Of a DNA stretch of 60,000 nucleotides, positions 26,261-37,598 are shown one piece after another; the first letter of the stretch is position 1, and every line of letters begins with the position of its first letter. The position numbers were made by a program, and so were the translations under genes. The notes under the pieces are model-generated. The model was not told the origin of the DNA. It saw only the letters and a list, made by a program, of their open reading frames with translations, and did no database searches. This DNA comes from Membranipora membranacea (lineage: Eukaryota; Bryozoa; Gymnolaemata; Cheilostomatida; Membraniporidae): the NCBI GenBank assembly GCA_914767715.1, contig OU612065.1, positions 37,512,001 through 37,572,000 of the forward strand, given 5' to 3'.

Positions 26261-29200
26261 ATCTATCTCAGGAGCGATCCTATATTGTCGTAGCACCTTA
26301 CGTTACGTCCTTGCGATAGTATGGATAATATTGGATTTCCAATTCGTGTAAGACGTTAGATAATCTACAAATATAGGTCCGCTGTTCAATGTCAACTTAT
26401 GGTTTTGAAAATACATATTGATCAAATGTACGCATGATGCCATTTTTATGTCATACAAGTTTTATTTCTGAGGTCAGTGCGTTTATCAACTTCAAAGGAA
26501 AGGAAAACAGTATCCCAAAAGAGCTTGCCACTTAAATCCATGCATTGAGTTCATAATAAGTACACTCAATCAAGGGATCAAATTAAAAATTCTTAAGGCC
26601 CCTATAGTGTATTGCATCATCAATAAAAAATGAATTAATATTAATTTTTCCTTACTGAAATGGAAATGCTGTGTTTCTTTTTTTATTGTGATTGTTCTAT
26701 TAATGTTCCACGTACATATGCACGTTTATATTTTGTTGATAAAACAAATTTATCCTCTGAAGTTAAGACGGGTCTGTTGGGAAACAAACCAGACTACTTT
26801 TGTAAAAAAAATATTAATAATTGATATTGGCACCTTTTTTTTAATTTTTTATTTGTTGAAACATCGTGTGGGAATTATCTTATTGAATGGATAGTAATCT
26901 TACTGAATTAGGTTGAGAGTACAATGAACTTTAACGCAACACTTTTTGAGCTCAGGTTATAGCTGATAAGGTGAGGCAATGGTACTCAGAGAAGCCAAAA
27001 CCCGTGACAGCATCACAAGGCTATACTCAGAGATTATCTTCTGGTAATGATCAGGGGCCAATGAACATGGGGTGCAACTCCAAAAGTATCATTCTAACTA
27101 CAGAATGTTCCATCTTACTCTTACTACTAAAAGTTATACCTACCAGATTTTCTCAAATTTAGCCCTTGTTTCTTGCTATAGCTATCAAGGGACCATCTTT
27201 AGATTTTCTGCTGACTAACACGCAATCAACCCGCTGTTTGAGAATTACCTCATAATCATCTGCTGAACTTGCACTCAAGCTCCAGATCACTTGGGTTTAA
27301 CAGAGACCATCGTAAGCTCGTTATATCGGAGCCTGTGGCACTGAGCATAGATATCAGCTCGTCGTGTTTAAAAGAGTTTGACAAGCTCTTGGGTGGTCCA
27401 TACTAATTCTTATTTATATGAGCAGGAATGAGGCTTCGTATGTATAATGGATTCATTCAGCCCCTCCCTCACCCCCCCCCTTGATGATCACACCAATAGA
27501 TTCTCAAATAGCTGACAAATGTATTTTTTACAAACAATTTATTTTTTAAGTATCAAAAATTTATTAAGCAATTGCAGGTGGATCACTTTGACACCTTGCA
27601 CATAATACTTGCCGGTTGAGCGTTGTGATAATGCTTACCTTGCTTATCTGTGTAGTATGCACTTGAAATTCTTATCATTGAATCCTCCAAGTCTCCATAA
27701 TTCTGCAGTAAATAGCAAAATAATTATCCATAAAAATTGAGCCTAAGAATATAAAGTTGATTTCACTGTGAGAGTCACGAAAATCCATAGAAATCCTTGA
27801 GAATGCAGTGAAGTCGCCTAATTTTTACATGAAGTTTCCTTGAACATGCACAGTGCAATACCCGAGCAAGTGCTTAATGATATATGACTAAACTGCAGAA
27901 GGTTGTAACTTGAGCATAGAATGTCAATCCAAACTTGATTAGCGCTGCTCTTAATTAAAAGGCGGAGTCTTCTTTGTTATAAGCTTGATGATTATTGTGA
28001 ATGGATAACTGTTATCCATGAAATACCATTAAATATGCAAACACAAGAAATAAATTGATAGTGTATTAAAAAGAACTTTGATTAGAATTGAATTCTGCTG
28101 CTCTTCAATATCCCCGACAAAAGTTGAGTGAAGCTTTGTTGACTGTGCAACAATGATAGTTTATAACTATGAGGTTTATTAATATTGGTAAGCAACCAAA
28201 GGAAAGGAAACTATTCGTCCAACTGGGATTATGCACCTAATTTCATAAATGTATATAAGAATGCTTATGTGTAGAATGATGATACTAATTATAACGATTA
28301 GCAAGCATGTATGGCGAATTAACAGCGTTAAACTGTTACTCAGTGTAGAAAATAGCGTTTGCACTTTGTAAAAGAAAATGGGAAATGTAGTGGTGAAATA
28401 TGATGTTTATTTGATAAAGAGATCATGATTTATCTGAAAACTTTACCTCTGCTGTGCAATCGATGAATTGAGGAAAGGCTAAAACGAGTTGGTGTTAATT
28501 CCGCATAGCGCACAGCGATAGTGTCATTATTGATCCCTCAATTACTGGTGTCTCAGCTTTGCAAACTGCGATTGTTTATAGACTTCCTGCCATGCGGAAA
28601 TTGAAAAATGTATCTGAGTGATATGACAGCTGATAATTTTGTTACAGCATGACTCAAGGGACATGCTGAGACTGGATCAAGCCGGGCCAACGTTATCAAA
28701 CAAAATTTAAATTTTATATGTCACCTAGCTGCCAATGTCAATGATTTTGGTTAAATATATAAAAATATGTCTAAATGGGGTAGATGTTCAATAAAAAAAG
28801 ATTGGTACAAGTGCAAGTCAAAATTGAAATAGATAGTGATATCTTTCCGTTGGTCTCTCCAAATTTGGATCTGGATGGTCAATCTCAATAGATGTTTGAA
28901 CATTTCATAATTCATATACTCGATGGAGAATCTATTAGTTTTAAACTCTTTTGGACAAATATCTCATGGTTTGAATTTCTCTGTCAAAATATTGTGAGCC
29001 TATGCTCAAAGTGATCCCCTTTTAATAAGCCAAGGGTAGGCTGTATCCTAGTACGATTAATACACACTACATAACACACTTGTAGGGAGTTCAAGCGGCT
29101 GATTGTAAATACGAGCATGAGTTATTGTTGTCATAACATCATGAAGGGTGATGCAACTCCAGTAATCGCTGAGTATTTGTTAATCATACCATAGTTGGTA

Positions 29201-29430
29201 TGATGGTCTCTCTCTGCGATCCCTCGCCTTGCAAGTATGATGTCTTGCTAGTTATGTACTCTCAGATAGGTAGTGAGTCCTATCCAAGAGTGGCATATTT
29301 TGTCACAATGAGGGCAGTTGTAGCCGAGATCATTTTTAGGAGTGCATAATCCTTGGCTAGCCTTACAGGCTGCTCTCTTTTCATCTGTTTTCCGCCTTCC
29401 GCTGTTTTCAAAGAGTTTAACATCACCGTG
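26261..29430. other. Intergenic region upstream of the nAChR gene
   Basis: AT-rich DNA with no coding region I can support on either strand. It includes the nAChR promoter and 5' UTR at its left end and a short C-run near 27471. Open frames here are short and lack family motifs. Confidence 0.45.
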
Positions 29431-29439
29431 TATTGTAGC

Positions 29440-29990
29440 ACACCATGGCTTTCTATTTCCTACCAGACTCCCAGATCTTCGTATTAATTGAGCACAGCTT
29501 CAGGCTATGTTTCAGCTTGTCTTTTTATCTTTTCTTTTTCCACGTCCTGAGTGCTTCCCAGTGTGAAGTGGGTAGGCAGTTACAGGACATGCGACCAACA
29601 TGCCCCAACCACCGCAGCTGGTTCTTAGAAACCATTGCGTCAATACTGGTAGTTTTGGGCTGCTCAAATAAACTGTATGTGGTATCTCAATCCAGCCATT
29701 TGACACCTAGTATCCTTTTCACACTGAGGTTGTGGAGCTTCTCCAGAGCCTTCAGTTTATTCTATAGGTCACCAATGCTTCTGAGCCATGGAGCAGTGTA
29801 GGTGGTGTGATTGCTTTGTAGACTTTCATTGTTTTTCTCTGAAGTTGTTTTCATTGTTAAAAACAATGTCTGTAGTTTTCGGATGGGAATCTGCAGCCTG
29901 GAGTCTACGAAAGATCTCTGCGCCAGGTAAAAGGCATCATGTGTTGAGCCCAGAAAGTTTCTCTTCAAGCAGGTCATCATTATGGTAGAG
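29440..29990 (-). pseudogene. Decayed non-LTR retrotransposon reverse transcriptase, C-terminal part
   Basis: Read on the minus strand with several stops, this gives fragments typical of the end of animal LINE reverse transcriptases: LKALEKLHNLSVKRILGVKW, then a stop, then TSIDAMVSKNQLRWLGHVGR, then a basic GKRKDKK tail in another frame. The KNQLRWLGHV.RM block after a KxxRxILGVKW segment is a familiar C-terminal signature of such polymerases. Upstream (29760-29980, same strand) is compatible with the preceding part (ETSEKN, FRRLQAADS). Frameshifts and stops make it non-functional. The forward-strand ORF at 29445-29801 is a shadow of this remnant. Confidence 0.65.
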
Positions 29991-30037
29991 CGAAAAATAT
30001 AACATGATTTTAAGATGAAGAAATGGCAAACTATCTA

Positions 30038-30171
30038 AAGTCTACAGCACCCAGTATTCCAAGGCGGTCACCCAACCAAGTACTAACTGGGCTCGACATA
30101 GCCAAGCATCAGTGATCGGATGAGAACTGGCGGACGAAAACTGGCGTTTTCAACGTGACATGGCAGTAGAC
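30038..30171 (-). rRNA. 5S rRNA-like sequence with internal duplication (probable pseudogene)
   Basis: On the minus strand this 134-bp stretch follows animal 5S rRNA end to end. It has the terminal stem GTCTACTGCC...GTGCTGTAGAC, the CACGTTGAAAACGCC segment, CATCCGATCAC, a GCTTGGCTATGTCGAGCCC variant of the normally conserved box A region, TTAGTACTTGGTTGGGTGACC and CTTGGAATACTGGGTGC. A normal 5S is about 120 nt. The extra 14-15 nt comes from a tandem copy of CGCCAGTTYTCRTCCG at 30126-30154. Substitutions in the internal promoter and the duplication in the loop B/helix III area argue for a pseudogene or 5S-derived element rather than a working gene. Confidence 0.8.
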
Positions 30172-30484
30172 AATTAAGGCGATTAATTTTAGCAGTTTTA
30201 TGCTTGGATGCAGGAATAACTAAACAAGGGCAAGCAACTCTTGTTTTGATTTTGCATGTTTAAAGTCTTACTTCTGGATATTGTAACTTGTTTCTTTATA
30301 TGACAGCAAATTCATGCTTCTCTTCCTTCATTATTCCTTTAATCTATTATAGAACATATATTCCTCTTCCATAACATTAAGAGTATGCGTTTTACCTTTT
30401 GATTTTTTTTGAGGAGGGGAGGGCCTGCCTGGTTTGATGGCTCGTAGAAACATCTTTTCGCATTGGACCTTTTGAGATTGGCCT

Positions 30485-30637
30485 CAGCAGTGATCCAAGC
30501 ACTAGACTGGACCGTAGACCAAGGGAATCATATGATGACACTCATGTGTGATCCATCGTACAGCCACAGATATACTGATTTTATTAAATCTATACCTGAT
30601 TAGTTAGCAAAATCTGTCCGCGGCTGGATTTAGGAAT
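30485..30637 (+). repeat. Direct repeat, copy 1 of 2
   Basis: About 0.15 kb starting GTGATCCAAGCACTAGACTG and containing GTGTGATCCATCGTACAGCC. It recurs about 1.07 kb downstream in the same orientation. No ORF. It probably belongs to a dispersed repeat. Confidence 0.8.
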
Positions 30638-31054
30638 TATGTGCACATTGACACACTTAACTTAACCTAACAAATGAACACCAGCTGTTATCAGGATTAT
30701 ATTCCAAGAGTCATAGTGTGTGTTGTCGACAACAATAGCCGATAATGTCGGTTGCAATTTTCCAGTGGCGCTAGCTTTCATACGGGCTATCATCTCTAGA
30801 GTTTTGTAAGTAAATCAAAGCCAACCTAACATGTTTTTCTGCATCCTTTTGTTGACATGGGGGACAAGTTATGGCTGACAGTACTGGCTACCTCCTGTGC
30901 TGACCTTCTCAAGGATCACTGCTGTTCAACTTTATAGGATATTGACACAAAGCGCAGGATACCCTAGATAAATCAGCAAAAAAAATGACGTTTTTTTCGT
31001 CTTCTCTTTGGCAGAAACAAACCTGCGTGTGCTGTCATGGGCGGCATAATTGAG

Positions 31055-31091
31055 GTGAGGGGGGGGGGGGGGTGTGAGTGAAGGGGGGGGG
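31055..31091 (+). repeat. Poly(G) tracts
   Basis: Two G runs (about 18 and 9 bases) separated by a short GT/GA-containing spacer. A potential G-quadruplex and a likely length-variable site. Confidence 0.8.
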
Positions 31092-31306
31092 ATGTGCTGA
31101 GCTTTTTGCATTTGACTTTTTGAGATTGGGCTCAACAATCTTGTGGCATGCTATGAACTATGTGGCAACAATCACTTCGACGCGACATCATGCTTAGCTT
31201 CATTGCTTAGCATTCTGTCGGACTAAACGCAGCACTCACAGCGCAGGATATAACACGTCAGTTAAAAGCAGCCAGCAAGTAGCGGGCTCTGGTAAGTTAC
31301 TCTTTT

Positions 31307-31500
31307 GGCAGGTTGGCGTAGTGGTTAGGATTCAAGCTTCTCAATCTGAGAGTAGCAGGTTCGAATCCCGGTCACTACCCATGCTGCTTAAGGAGGTGAG
31401 CTCTACGGACATTGGCCTAGCTTGCCCACTCCTACCTTGTACACTACAGGAGCGCGCTAAATAGATGTGATAATTCTTATTACTGTGAGCATATTCGTAT
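31307..31500 (+). mobile_element. tRNA-derived SINE-like unit
   Basis: RNA polymerase III promoter boxes are present: A box TGGCGTAGTGG (31314-31324) and a perfect B box GGTTCGAATCC (31358-31368) at tRNA-like spacing. The tRNA fold is imperfect: the T-stem has mismatches and the anticodon arm has TCTCA/TGAGA pairing around a loop without the usual U33. An unrelated body of about 120 bp follows (AGGAGGTGAGCTCTACGG; CTACAGGAGCGCGC) and ends in an AT-rich TTCTTATTACTG tail. That layout fits a tRNA-derived SINE rather than a functional tRNA. Confidence 0.65.
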
Positions 31501-31552
31501 TTGCCCGGAAAAGTTCATGTATTATATCATTATTGTTTGATTATGACAGTAC

Positions 31553-31700
31553 CTGCAGTGATCTAAGCACTAGACTGGACCGTAGGCCAAGGGAATAACA
31601 ATGTGACACTCATGTGTGATCCATCGTACAGCCACAGATAATCTGCTTATATTAAATCATTTACCTGATTAATTAGCAAAATCTGATGTTTGCGGCTTGA
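31553..31700 (+). repeat. Direct repeat, copy 2 of 2
   Basis: The second copy of the segment at 30485-30637 with scattered substitutions (GTAGGCC for GTAGACC; small indels near ATATGATGAC). The sequence between the two copies includes the poly(G) tracts and the SINE-like unit. Confidence 0.8.
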
Positions 31701-32409
31701 TTTTGGCCCTGTTTATGACAAAACAGAAGGTGGGCTGCCCCTAAAGAGGGACGCAAGTTGCCCTAAGTCCTCCTACTGAGAATGTGATACATCCTAGAAA
31801 ACTAGAATGCATCCTAGAGGTGAGGCCATGGTGGACCTCCTAATCGTGAGTGTGCAGCAAGCTGTCAGAAACTGAAACAGGCACTAATCAGCCATTGGCA
31901 GTGACACTTAGCCAATAGGCCGAGAAGCGATACTTGAGTTAAATTTCGCTGACAAAACTAATAGCCCAAAACACAGAAAGTTTTATAGTACTGGTCAATG
32001 TTACCGAACTCCGCCTTTATGCTCTCTGATTTCTGTCTATGTCTTTACTACACTATATACTAGCATAGTCAACAACCAGATTCAACCTTGCTTACTGCGT
32101 CAACAGTTTAGCTTAAATTCATTACAGCGAGCATGTGAATCGAAATAAGAGGCTAAGGGATGCTTAGGGATGGTCTCCATTATCGATTTTGAGGATAACT
32201 TTCTATGTTGACTTCAATGATGGTTAGTTGAACTTACAACTCTGTAACTAACCAGCATGGTCAATCGCCATTAACCATGAAAGTATTTATTTGTTCCAAG
32301 TTGTCAGCTTATTGTGATTTTCAGTATCTAACGCATATACAACAGTTATAGTCTCTTGTTAAATACTGCCTTACCCATTTTATATTTCAATATCCATCTA
32401 CTCTGTGAT

Positions 32410-33120
32410 CAAGATAAGTGATGTCACCCTTACTGATTTTACCTCTCATGAAGCCTCTACAATGTCCTTCCTTGTTGGCCAGTTACAGGAATAAGCAGCC
32501 GATGCACAAGAATTCTGTCAAAGTGACGAATCACATCAACATGAACATATCATGTACGATGACATTTACTCTTCAGGCAGGAGAACTTTCTGTACCTAAG
32601 ATCATGGTGGAAAACTCTGGAGTGAGGCCACTGAGGGTTCAATTTGATAGGCATTTACGTTTTTCAGATCATAATATCTAAATTGATTGAATGTATAAAG
32701 ATATCAACCTATTCCTTGACACTGCTCCAAAGTCAGGTGTTAAAAGCACTGCAATAGCACTGTTCTATAGGGCCAGGATACTATACGTTCTGTCGTTTGC
32801 CTGTCCAGTGTGATACCCATAGACTTAATATACTATAGTATATTAAGTCTATGGTGATACCTATATCAGAGTAAAAATGATATATATAAACTGGAAAGTT
32901 TTCCGAGCAGACGCACAAGAATTATTTTACCACTTATAGGCGACTTTGATGATGGACTGTCCTAACTAAACACTTAGGATGTATTTCGTTTAAGATATGT
33001 ATCCAAAAACCAATCCTATGATGATCATGTGTTGGAAAATTCCGAAAGTTGATCGGACAGCATTCTATGATAAACTACTTTTTGGAAATTTATTCAATTC
33101 CATTCCTTCTTTGTTCCCAC
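32410..33120 (+). pseudogene. Decayed LINE reverse transcriptase, C-terminal part
   Basis: In changing forward frames the translation keeps the order of a CR1/L2-like polymerase C-terminus: VTLTDFTSHEAST and FLVGQLQE after the lost YADD region, PKIMVENS, then STAIALFYRARILYVLSFACPV, YISE, and KVDRTAFYDKLLFGNLFNS. Multiple stops and shifts show it is dead. The match is broken at CPV by the 38-bp palindrome listed below. The remnant fades at the GTGTC-type tandem repeat near 33121. Confidence 0.6.
32817..32854. repeat. Perfect 38-bp palindrome with flanking TGATAC
   Basis: CCATAGACTTAATATACTA is followed directly by its exact reverse complement. TGATAC stands immediately on both sides, as a target duplication would. 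It interrupts the LINE remnant. Confidence 0.85.
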
Positions 33121-33163
33121 GGTCTCGTGTGTCGTGTCGTGTCGTGTGGTCTCGTGTGTCGTC
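33121..33163 (+). repeat. GTGTC-type short tandem repeat
   Basis: Imperfect repeats of TCGTG/GTGTCGT. Confidence 0.8.
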
Positions 33164-33769
33164 ATAATTGGTTGTGAATATAAGGGCCAGATTTAGAGAA
33201 CAAGTTGTAGTTCAAATAAAATCACAAGACATTGACATTTCAATAATCTCACTCCCTGTCTTATGAGAGGACTTTCATTATTGTCTTCATTGATCATGTG
33301 GCAAAAAGATAAAAATTGCCTAAAACAGATAAGCAAAAAGGAATTGTGTATAGAACAATCAGCATCTTTGTTGCTTCATTGTCAGATGTAATTCTAATAT
33401 CAACAAACCATTATCCGAGTATCCTAGCTGATTGTTAAATATCAGATATCAGACATGAACACTGCTTCCAGGAAACATTTGGTTTCGTTGTAGCATTACA
33501 TTGCATACAACAAAGTCTGACTGAATAGTATCTTATCCTTGTGATTTTATTTGTATTAATTTAATCCTAACATGAACATTTATCTCAGATCATGTTTGTA
33601 TTTCTCACTCTGCTTACATCTAATCAATTATTGCTGCTTGTTCTGGGAAAATCGATCAATAATAGGTGGGAGTGTCCATGTATGGTCTATCAGCATAAAA
33701 TAAATAAAGTTTCTTGTTGTACTTGGTGAGATTAAAATGAACAGAGGTGATATTTTTTTTTTGAAATTC

Positions 33770-33783
33770 ACTTTATTTATTGA
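33770..33783 (-). terminator. Poly(A) signal of peptide gene copy 1
   Basis: On the minus strand this reads as overlapping AATAAA motifs, about 100 bp after the stop of the copy 1 peptide gene. Confidence 0.5.
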
Positions 33784-33880
33784 GATAAAAAACGAGGGTA
33801 AATTCAAAGTCATCATATAGTAATAATACTTTCAGAAATATAGCACTCGCAGTCTTTTTTTAGTCATCATCTGGGTCAAC

Positions 33881-34150
33881 CTATTTAGACAAGCCATAGC
33901 CTTTGCTTCCCCAAGAGTTGCCGTTACCGTTACCATTTCCGTTGACACCACCTCCTGAGTTACCATTTCCGTTGACACCACCTCCTGAGTTATCATTTCC
34001 GTTTCCATTACCATTTTCTCCTCCGTCTGAGTTTCCGTTACCGTTTCCATTTCCATTAGTTCCGCTACTACTACCACCTCTGCCTTTCCTTCCGCACTGT
34101 GCAAAAGCCACAGCGACAACCAGCAATACGAGTACTCTCAGTGCAAGCAT
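33881..34150 (-). CDS. Secreted Gly/Asn-repeat peptide, copy 1
   Basis: An 89-aa precursor in one coding exon. Residues 1-17 are a strong signal peptide (MLALRVLVLLVVAVAFA) ending at AQCG. The mature part has one Cys, a basic RKGRGG stretch, then repeats of NGNGNGN separated by SGGG/SDGG spacers, and a GSKGYGLSK tail. It starts with the same signal as the two other copies and has one extra NGNGNSGGGV block. Exon 1 is non-coding and ends at 34284 (AACTAAG|GTAAGG). The intron is 34283-34170; exon 2 starts at 34169, 19 nt before the ATG. A TATA box lies at 34356-34363. The family is not one I recognise. Gly/Asn-rich secreted peptides occur among matrix, adhesive and antimicrobial proteins, but no function can be inferred. 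Reverse-frame ORFs over it are a by-product of the repeats. Confidence 0.85.
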   Translation of the reverse strand: MLALRVLVLLVVAVAFAQCGRKGRGGSSSGTNGNGNGNGNSDGGENGNGNGNDNSGGGVNGNGNSGGGVNGNGNGNGNSWGSKGYGLSK

Positions 34151-34355
34151 GATAACAGCAGGTTATATTCTAAAAGAAAGCAACTAAAAAATAATGAAGG
34201 AGCGTTGGGTTGATGTATAACTTTGCTTTTTCTTATGATTACTTCTGAAAGAAAAATTAAACTGTACAGAACCGTTGCCTTACCTTAGTTGATATGGAGA
34301 CTGTTTACCTTGTGTGATGAACAGTGTTCTGTGAGTTACATTCTATCCTCACTGT

Positions 34356-34363
34356 CTTTTATA
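34356..34363 (-). promoter_or_regulatory. TATA box, peptide gene copy 1
   Basis: CCTATAAAAG on the minus strand. From the T of TATAAAAG to the last base of exon 1 is 79 bp, the same distance as in copies 2 and 3. The exon 1 core GAACACTGTTCATCAC is shared. Confidence 0.8.
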
Positions 34364-36052
34364 GGTGCACAATCATGACGCATCCAAAACGTATAATATC
34401 GTATATCCTGTTATATTTTGCTGATGTAACAACTTTGTTGATGAGAGCTTGCCTATTTAGTGATTGATGGGTGCCTCATTTGTCAATTCATGTCCATTTA
34501 CTCGGCTGAAGAAAACTGCTCTTCTGATATTGTAGACTTTATTGATTAACTTTGTGGTGTCCTTTTTGGAAAGAATCCTAAAAGTGTACTAGCACCACTA
34601 CAAAGCAAGTTTACGAATCAAGAAGTCATGCCAATATTCATTTCTTTTGGCTGTAATGAGCATTTACGCAAAGGAGTGAAATCTTGTTCCATATAATTGA
34701 CATATCAATGACTTAAAGTCTGTCAGCAAAATCCAAATAAGCTAATGACCAAAGATAAAAAGATGGCTTTTCCTCTGGTGCTTAATGCCACATGATCCAG
34801 AAATTGCCCCTCATGGGTGCTTCAGAGGCTTTTTGTAAACATTATGCAGTTGAAAGTATGATATGAACCATAGTTTCTGCACAACATCGTTTTAAAAAAT
34901 CCTCCTCAAAGACGATTATCCTGCCTTTTATCAAAATAGCACAATGCGATGACATGACGTCATGCCGAAACCAATATTTTCAGAATCAGTGTTCGATTAG
35001 CTTTCCAACGATATATAAAATGTTGAAATCAGACAACGCTGGTATCATAACCTTAAGTTGCTTATGAATTCCTGCTGCTATGATATTTCATATGTGAATA
35101 AGGTAATTTTGTGAACCAGTTTGACACACTAGAAAAAACAACCTGCCAAAGTGACTGTGCTAACACAGGGTGGCTCCAGCAGCTTGTTAGTCTGCCAAAG
35201 GTGAAATTCTTCAATTCAGTTTTTTACATAAATTTTTACAAGCAAAACGGTTGTGAAATAGTGTGACATCCTTGATGTCAGTATTCTGCGAGCGTAGGCC
35301 TAATGATGGTGATTCTTAGCTGACAGAAATTAACTTCCCTTCCAAACTGTCAATACTACTTATTTTTATCATAAGAGGTTGAGTAATAGAAATATAATAG
35401 GCCAAACTTCTGTTTAGATTTTAGGTTGAGTTTGTCACCCTGATCCTGTTCTCCTTTGCTTGACAGCTCCATAGGCATAAATTAATCATTGTACAGTGTT
35501 GGATGTGTTCTTTGTATGATAGGTTGTTGGTCTCCTACAGTGACACAGCTTAAAACATGGCTTCAACGGTGAATTGCATCAAACACTAAAATAGTTTTAA
35601 TTGGAGGCACAAAGCAGGATATGGTAAAAATTAGATCCAGGATCAAGCTTGATCCGATACACAATTATGTTTGTTGAGTTTGCAAATCTTGTCTGATCTT
35701 CCGGTAATCTGTTTGTTGACCAACTACTTGACTAAAGCTCGCCAATTCAGTATTCGAATGAGCATTTCTTTGGACAATTCATTTTTTTGATATTCTAGTT
35801 AGAAGAATATAACTTCTATTCTTAAAATGTAAGATTTTATTTTTAATGTTCAGTGTGAGAAGCCAACCTATTTAGTGGCAGCGTATTTGGAAAACAGTTT
35901 GATTGGCATTGAAAGCAATGCATAGTCATTGAATTTGAAGAACTATATATAACAATGATTGATAAGCTCTGACAATTGCTTTTGTTGTGTAGAATTGTGT
36001 TGTGTAGTGTTTGATTCTATTCCAGATTACACAGGCTTGGTAAGATACAGTA

Positions 36053-36476
36053 ATGCTGCACTCAGGGAGCTCTGTATGGATTGAAAACTTCAGTTTTCCC
36101 GAGGCAGCAATCCACAACATATGTGATCTGTTGAAGGGTGACATGGCACCCAGTGATATGACCTCTAGAGACCCTATACCTCTAAAAAAAGGTAAATCAT
36201 TCGCAAACCAACCCACATGTCAGCCACAGCTCTCATCAAAATCATATGACTAAGCGAAATAGACAAAATGATACAATATTGCAAACCTACACCTGTATTA
36301 TTGTCAAAATATTTCACATGTTGAATTGGTGTTTTTCAGTAATTAAAACATATAACAAACTAGGATCATGATGGTGCACTTACTATTTTATTTTTGTTAT
36401 TTTAGGATATGCCTAGGACTGTATAAACTGGCAAGCTGTAGTGAATACCGAACTGTAGCTGCTGTATTTGGTGTCT
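36053..36476 (+). pseudogene. PIF/Harbinger transposase remnant, left arm
   Basis: Two pieces of a HARBI1-like transposase N-terminus: exon 36053-36191 (MLHSGSSVWIENFSFPEAAI ... DPIPLKK) and, after an intron, GLYKLASCSEYRTVAAVFGV at 36406-36476. After VFGVS the coding sequence stops abruptly at GTCTCATGTCTCATGG and continues with DNA that in the right arm lies 1.2 kb further on. So nearly the whole catalytic region has been deleted here. The A-run before the donor has the same length as in the right-arm copy, and it puts the exons one base out of phase. Confidence 0.75.
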
Positions 36477-36894
36477 CATGTCTCATGGAAAAATAACCCA
36501 GTTTCCCATGATGAGACAGAGTAATCTATGAGGTGATCAGCTGAGTGAGATAAACAAAACACAACCGTCGACCGGCTAATTTTTTACCAGTACAGGGATT
36601 GTCTAGACCTGGAAATATTAACGGGTTGAGTGATGAGAAGGAGTAACAAATTGTTTTATACTTTTCTTACATGTTGATCAATTTATTTTTCTTTTAAATG
36701 GGCAGTAGTATAATATAAATTCTTAGCGATCTGACAAAGTGGAGTAATGAGGTGCGTGTTATACAATAAGAACAAGGAGAGCAGAGTTGGTTGTTTAAAA
36801 TTCAAGGCTCTGCAATCTATATAAAATACTTAGGCTATTACAAGATCTGAAAAAAGTAATACATAATAATAAATTGAGATCTGAAAAGTAATAC

Positions 36895-37165
36895 CGTAAT
36901 ATTTAGTAGGTGAAACTGGAGTAGGATAAGTTGAGACTGTTGTATGAAAAAATCGTCGACGACTATGAAAATGTACTAAGACTGCGATTGCTGAGTTGTG
37001 GAGATGTATCACAGTAATACAAGGTAACAAGAAAGTAACACAGTAATATTAAGTGAGTACAAAGGGAGTAAAATAATTTGAGACTGAGAAATGGGACGTG
37101 TTGTATGAAAAAATACTCGACAACTATAGAAAAGTACTCAGACTGTGATTGTCGAGATATGTGTG
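36895..37165 (+). repeat. Tandem/direct repeat of about 120 bp
   Basis: A unit with TTGTATGAAAAAAT, CGACRACTAT, AAAARGTACT and AGACTGYGATTG occurs at about 36.93-37.00 and again at 37.09-37.16 kb. Each is flanked by AATACAAGGTA- or GTAATA-type sequence. No ORF. Confidence 0.6.
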
Positions 37166-37598
37166 ATTTGTGTGCATCTGATAAAGCTTTATAATTTCCT
37201 TTGTTTACAATATGTGCATGTTTGGACATGTTAGCTTTTTACTGTCTAGTGAATTACTGTGTGTGCACATAGCTCTAGATGAGCGAGTTGGTTTTTAGTG
37301 TGCACTGTGCTAGCATTAATTTAGGCTTGCTCTGGTTTTTACTGAAGTTGCAGAAAAATACATAATATCTCTTGATTCATACACAGGTTGATTCTTTTCT
37401 ACAATATGGAAATGTATCACCTTAATACAAGGTATCAAGAAAGAAAAAAACAATATTTAATTGGATCCTTCAACAAACGAAAATTTAAAGAAACTGGTTT
37501 TGTTGAGATCTGAGGAGTAAAATTTTGAATGATGGAAATATAATAATTTAATATAAATCATCGTCATCTGGGACAGTCCATCTTGCCCCAAACCCATC

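Noticed and set aside
29445-29801. 118-codon forward ORF
   Set aside because: It is the antisense of the decayed reverse transcriptase, whose minus-strand motifs explain the openness.
31307-31382. Functional tRNA gene
   Set aside because: The A and B boxes are good, but the T-stem and anticodon arm do not pair properly and a SINE-like body follows.
32418-32681. 87-codon ORF as an independent gene
   Set aside because: Its neighbours and other frames continue a reverse transcriptase C-terminus, so the ORF is part of that remnant.
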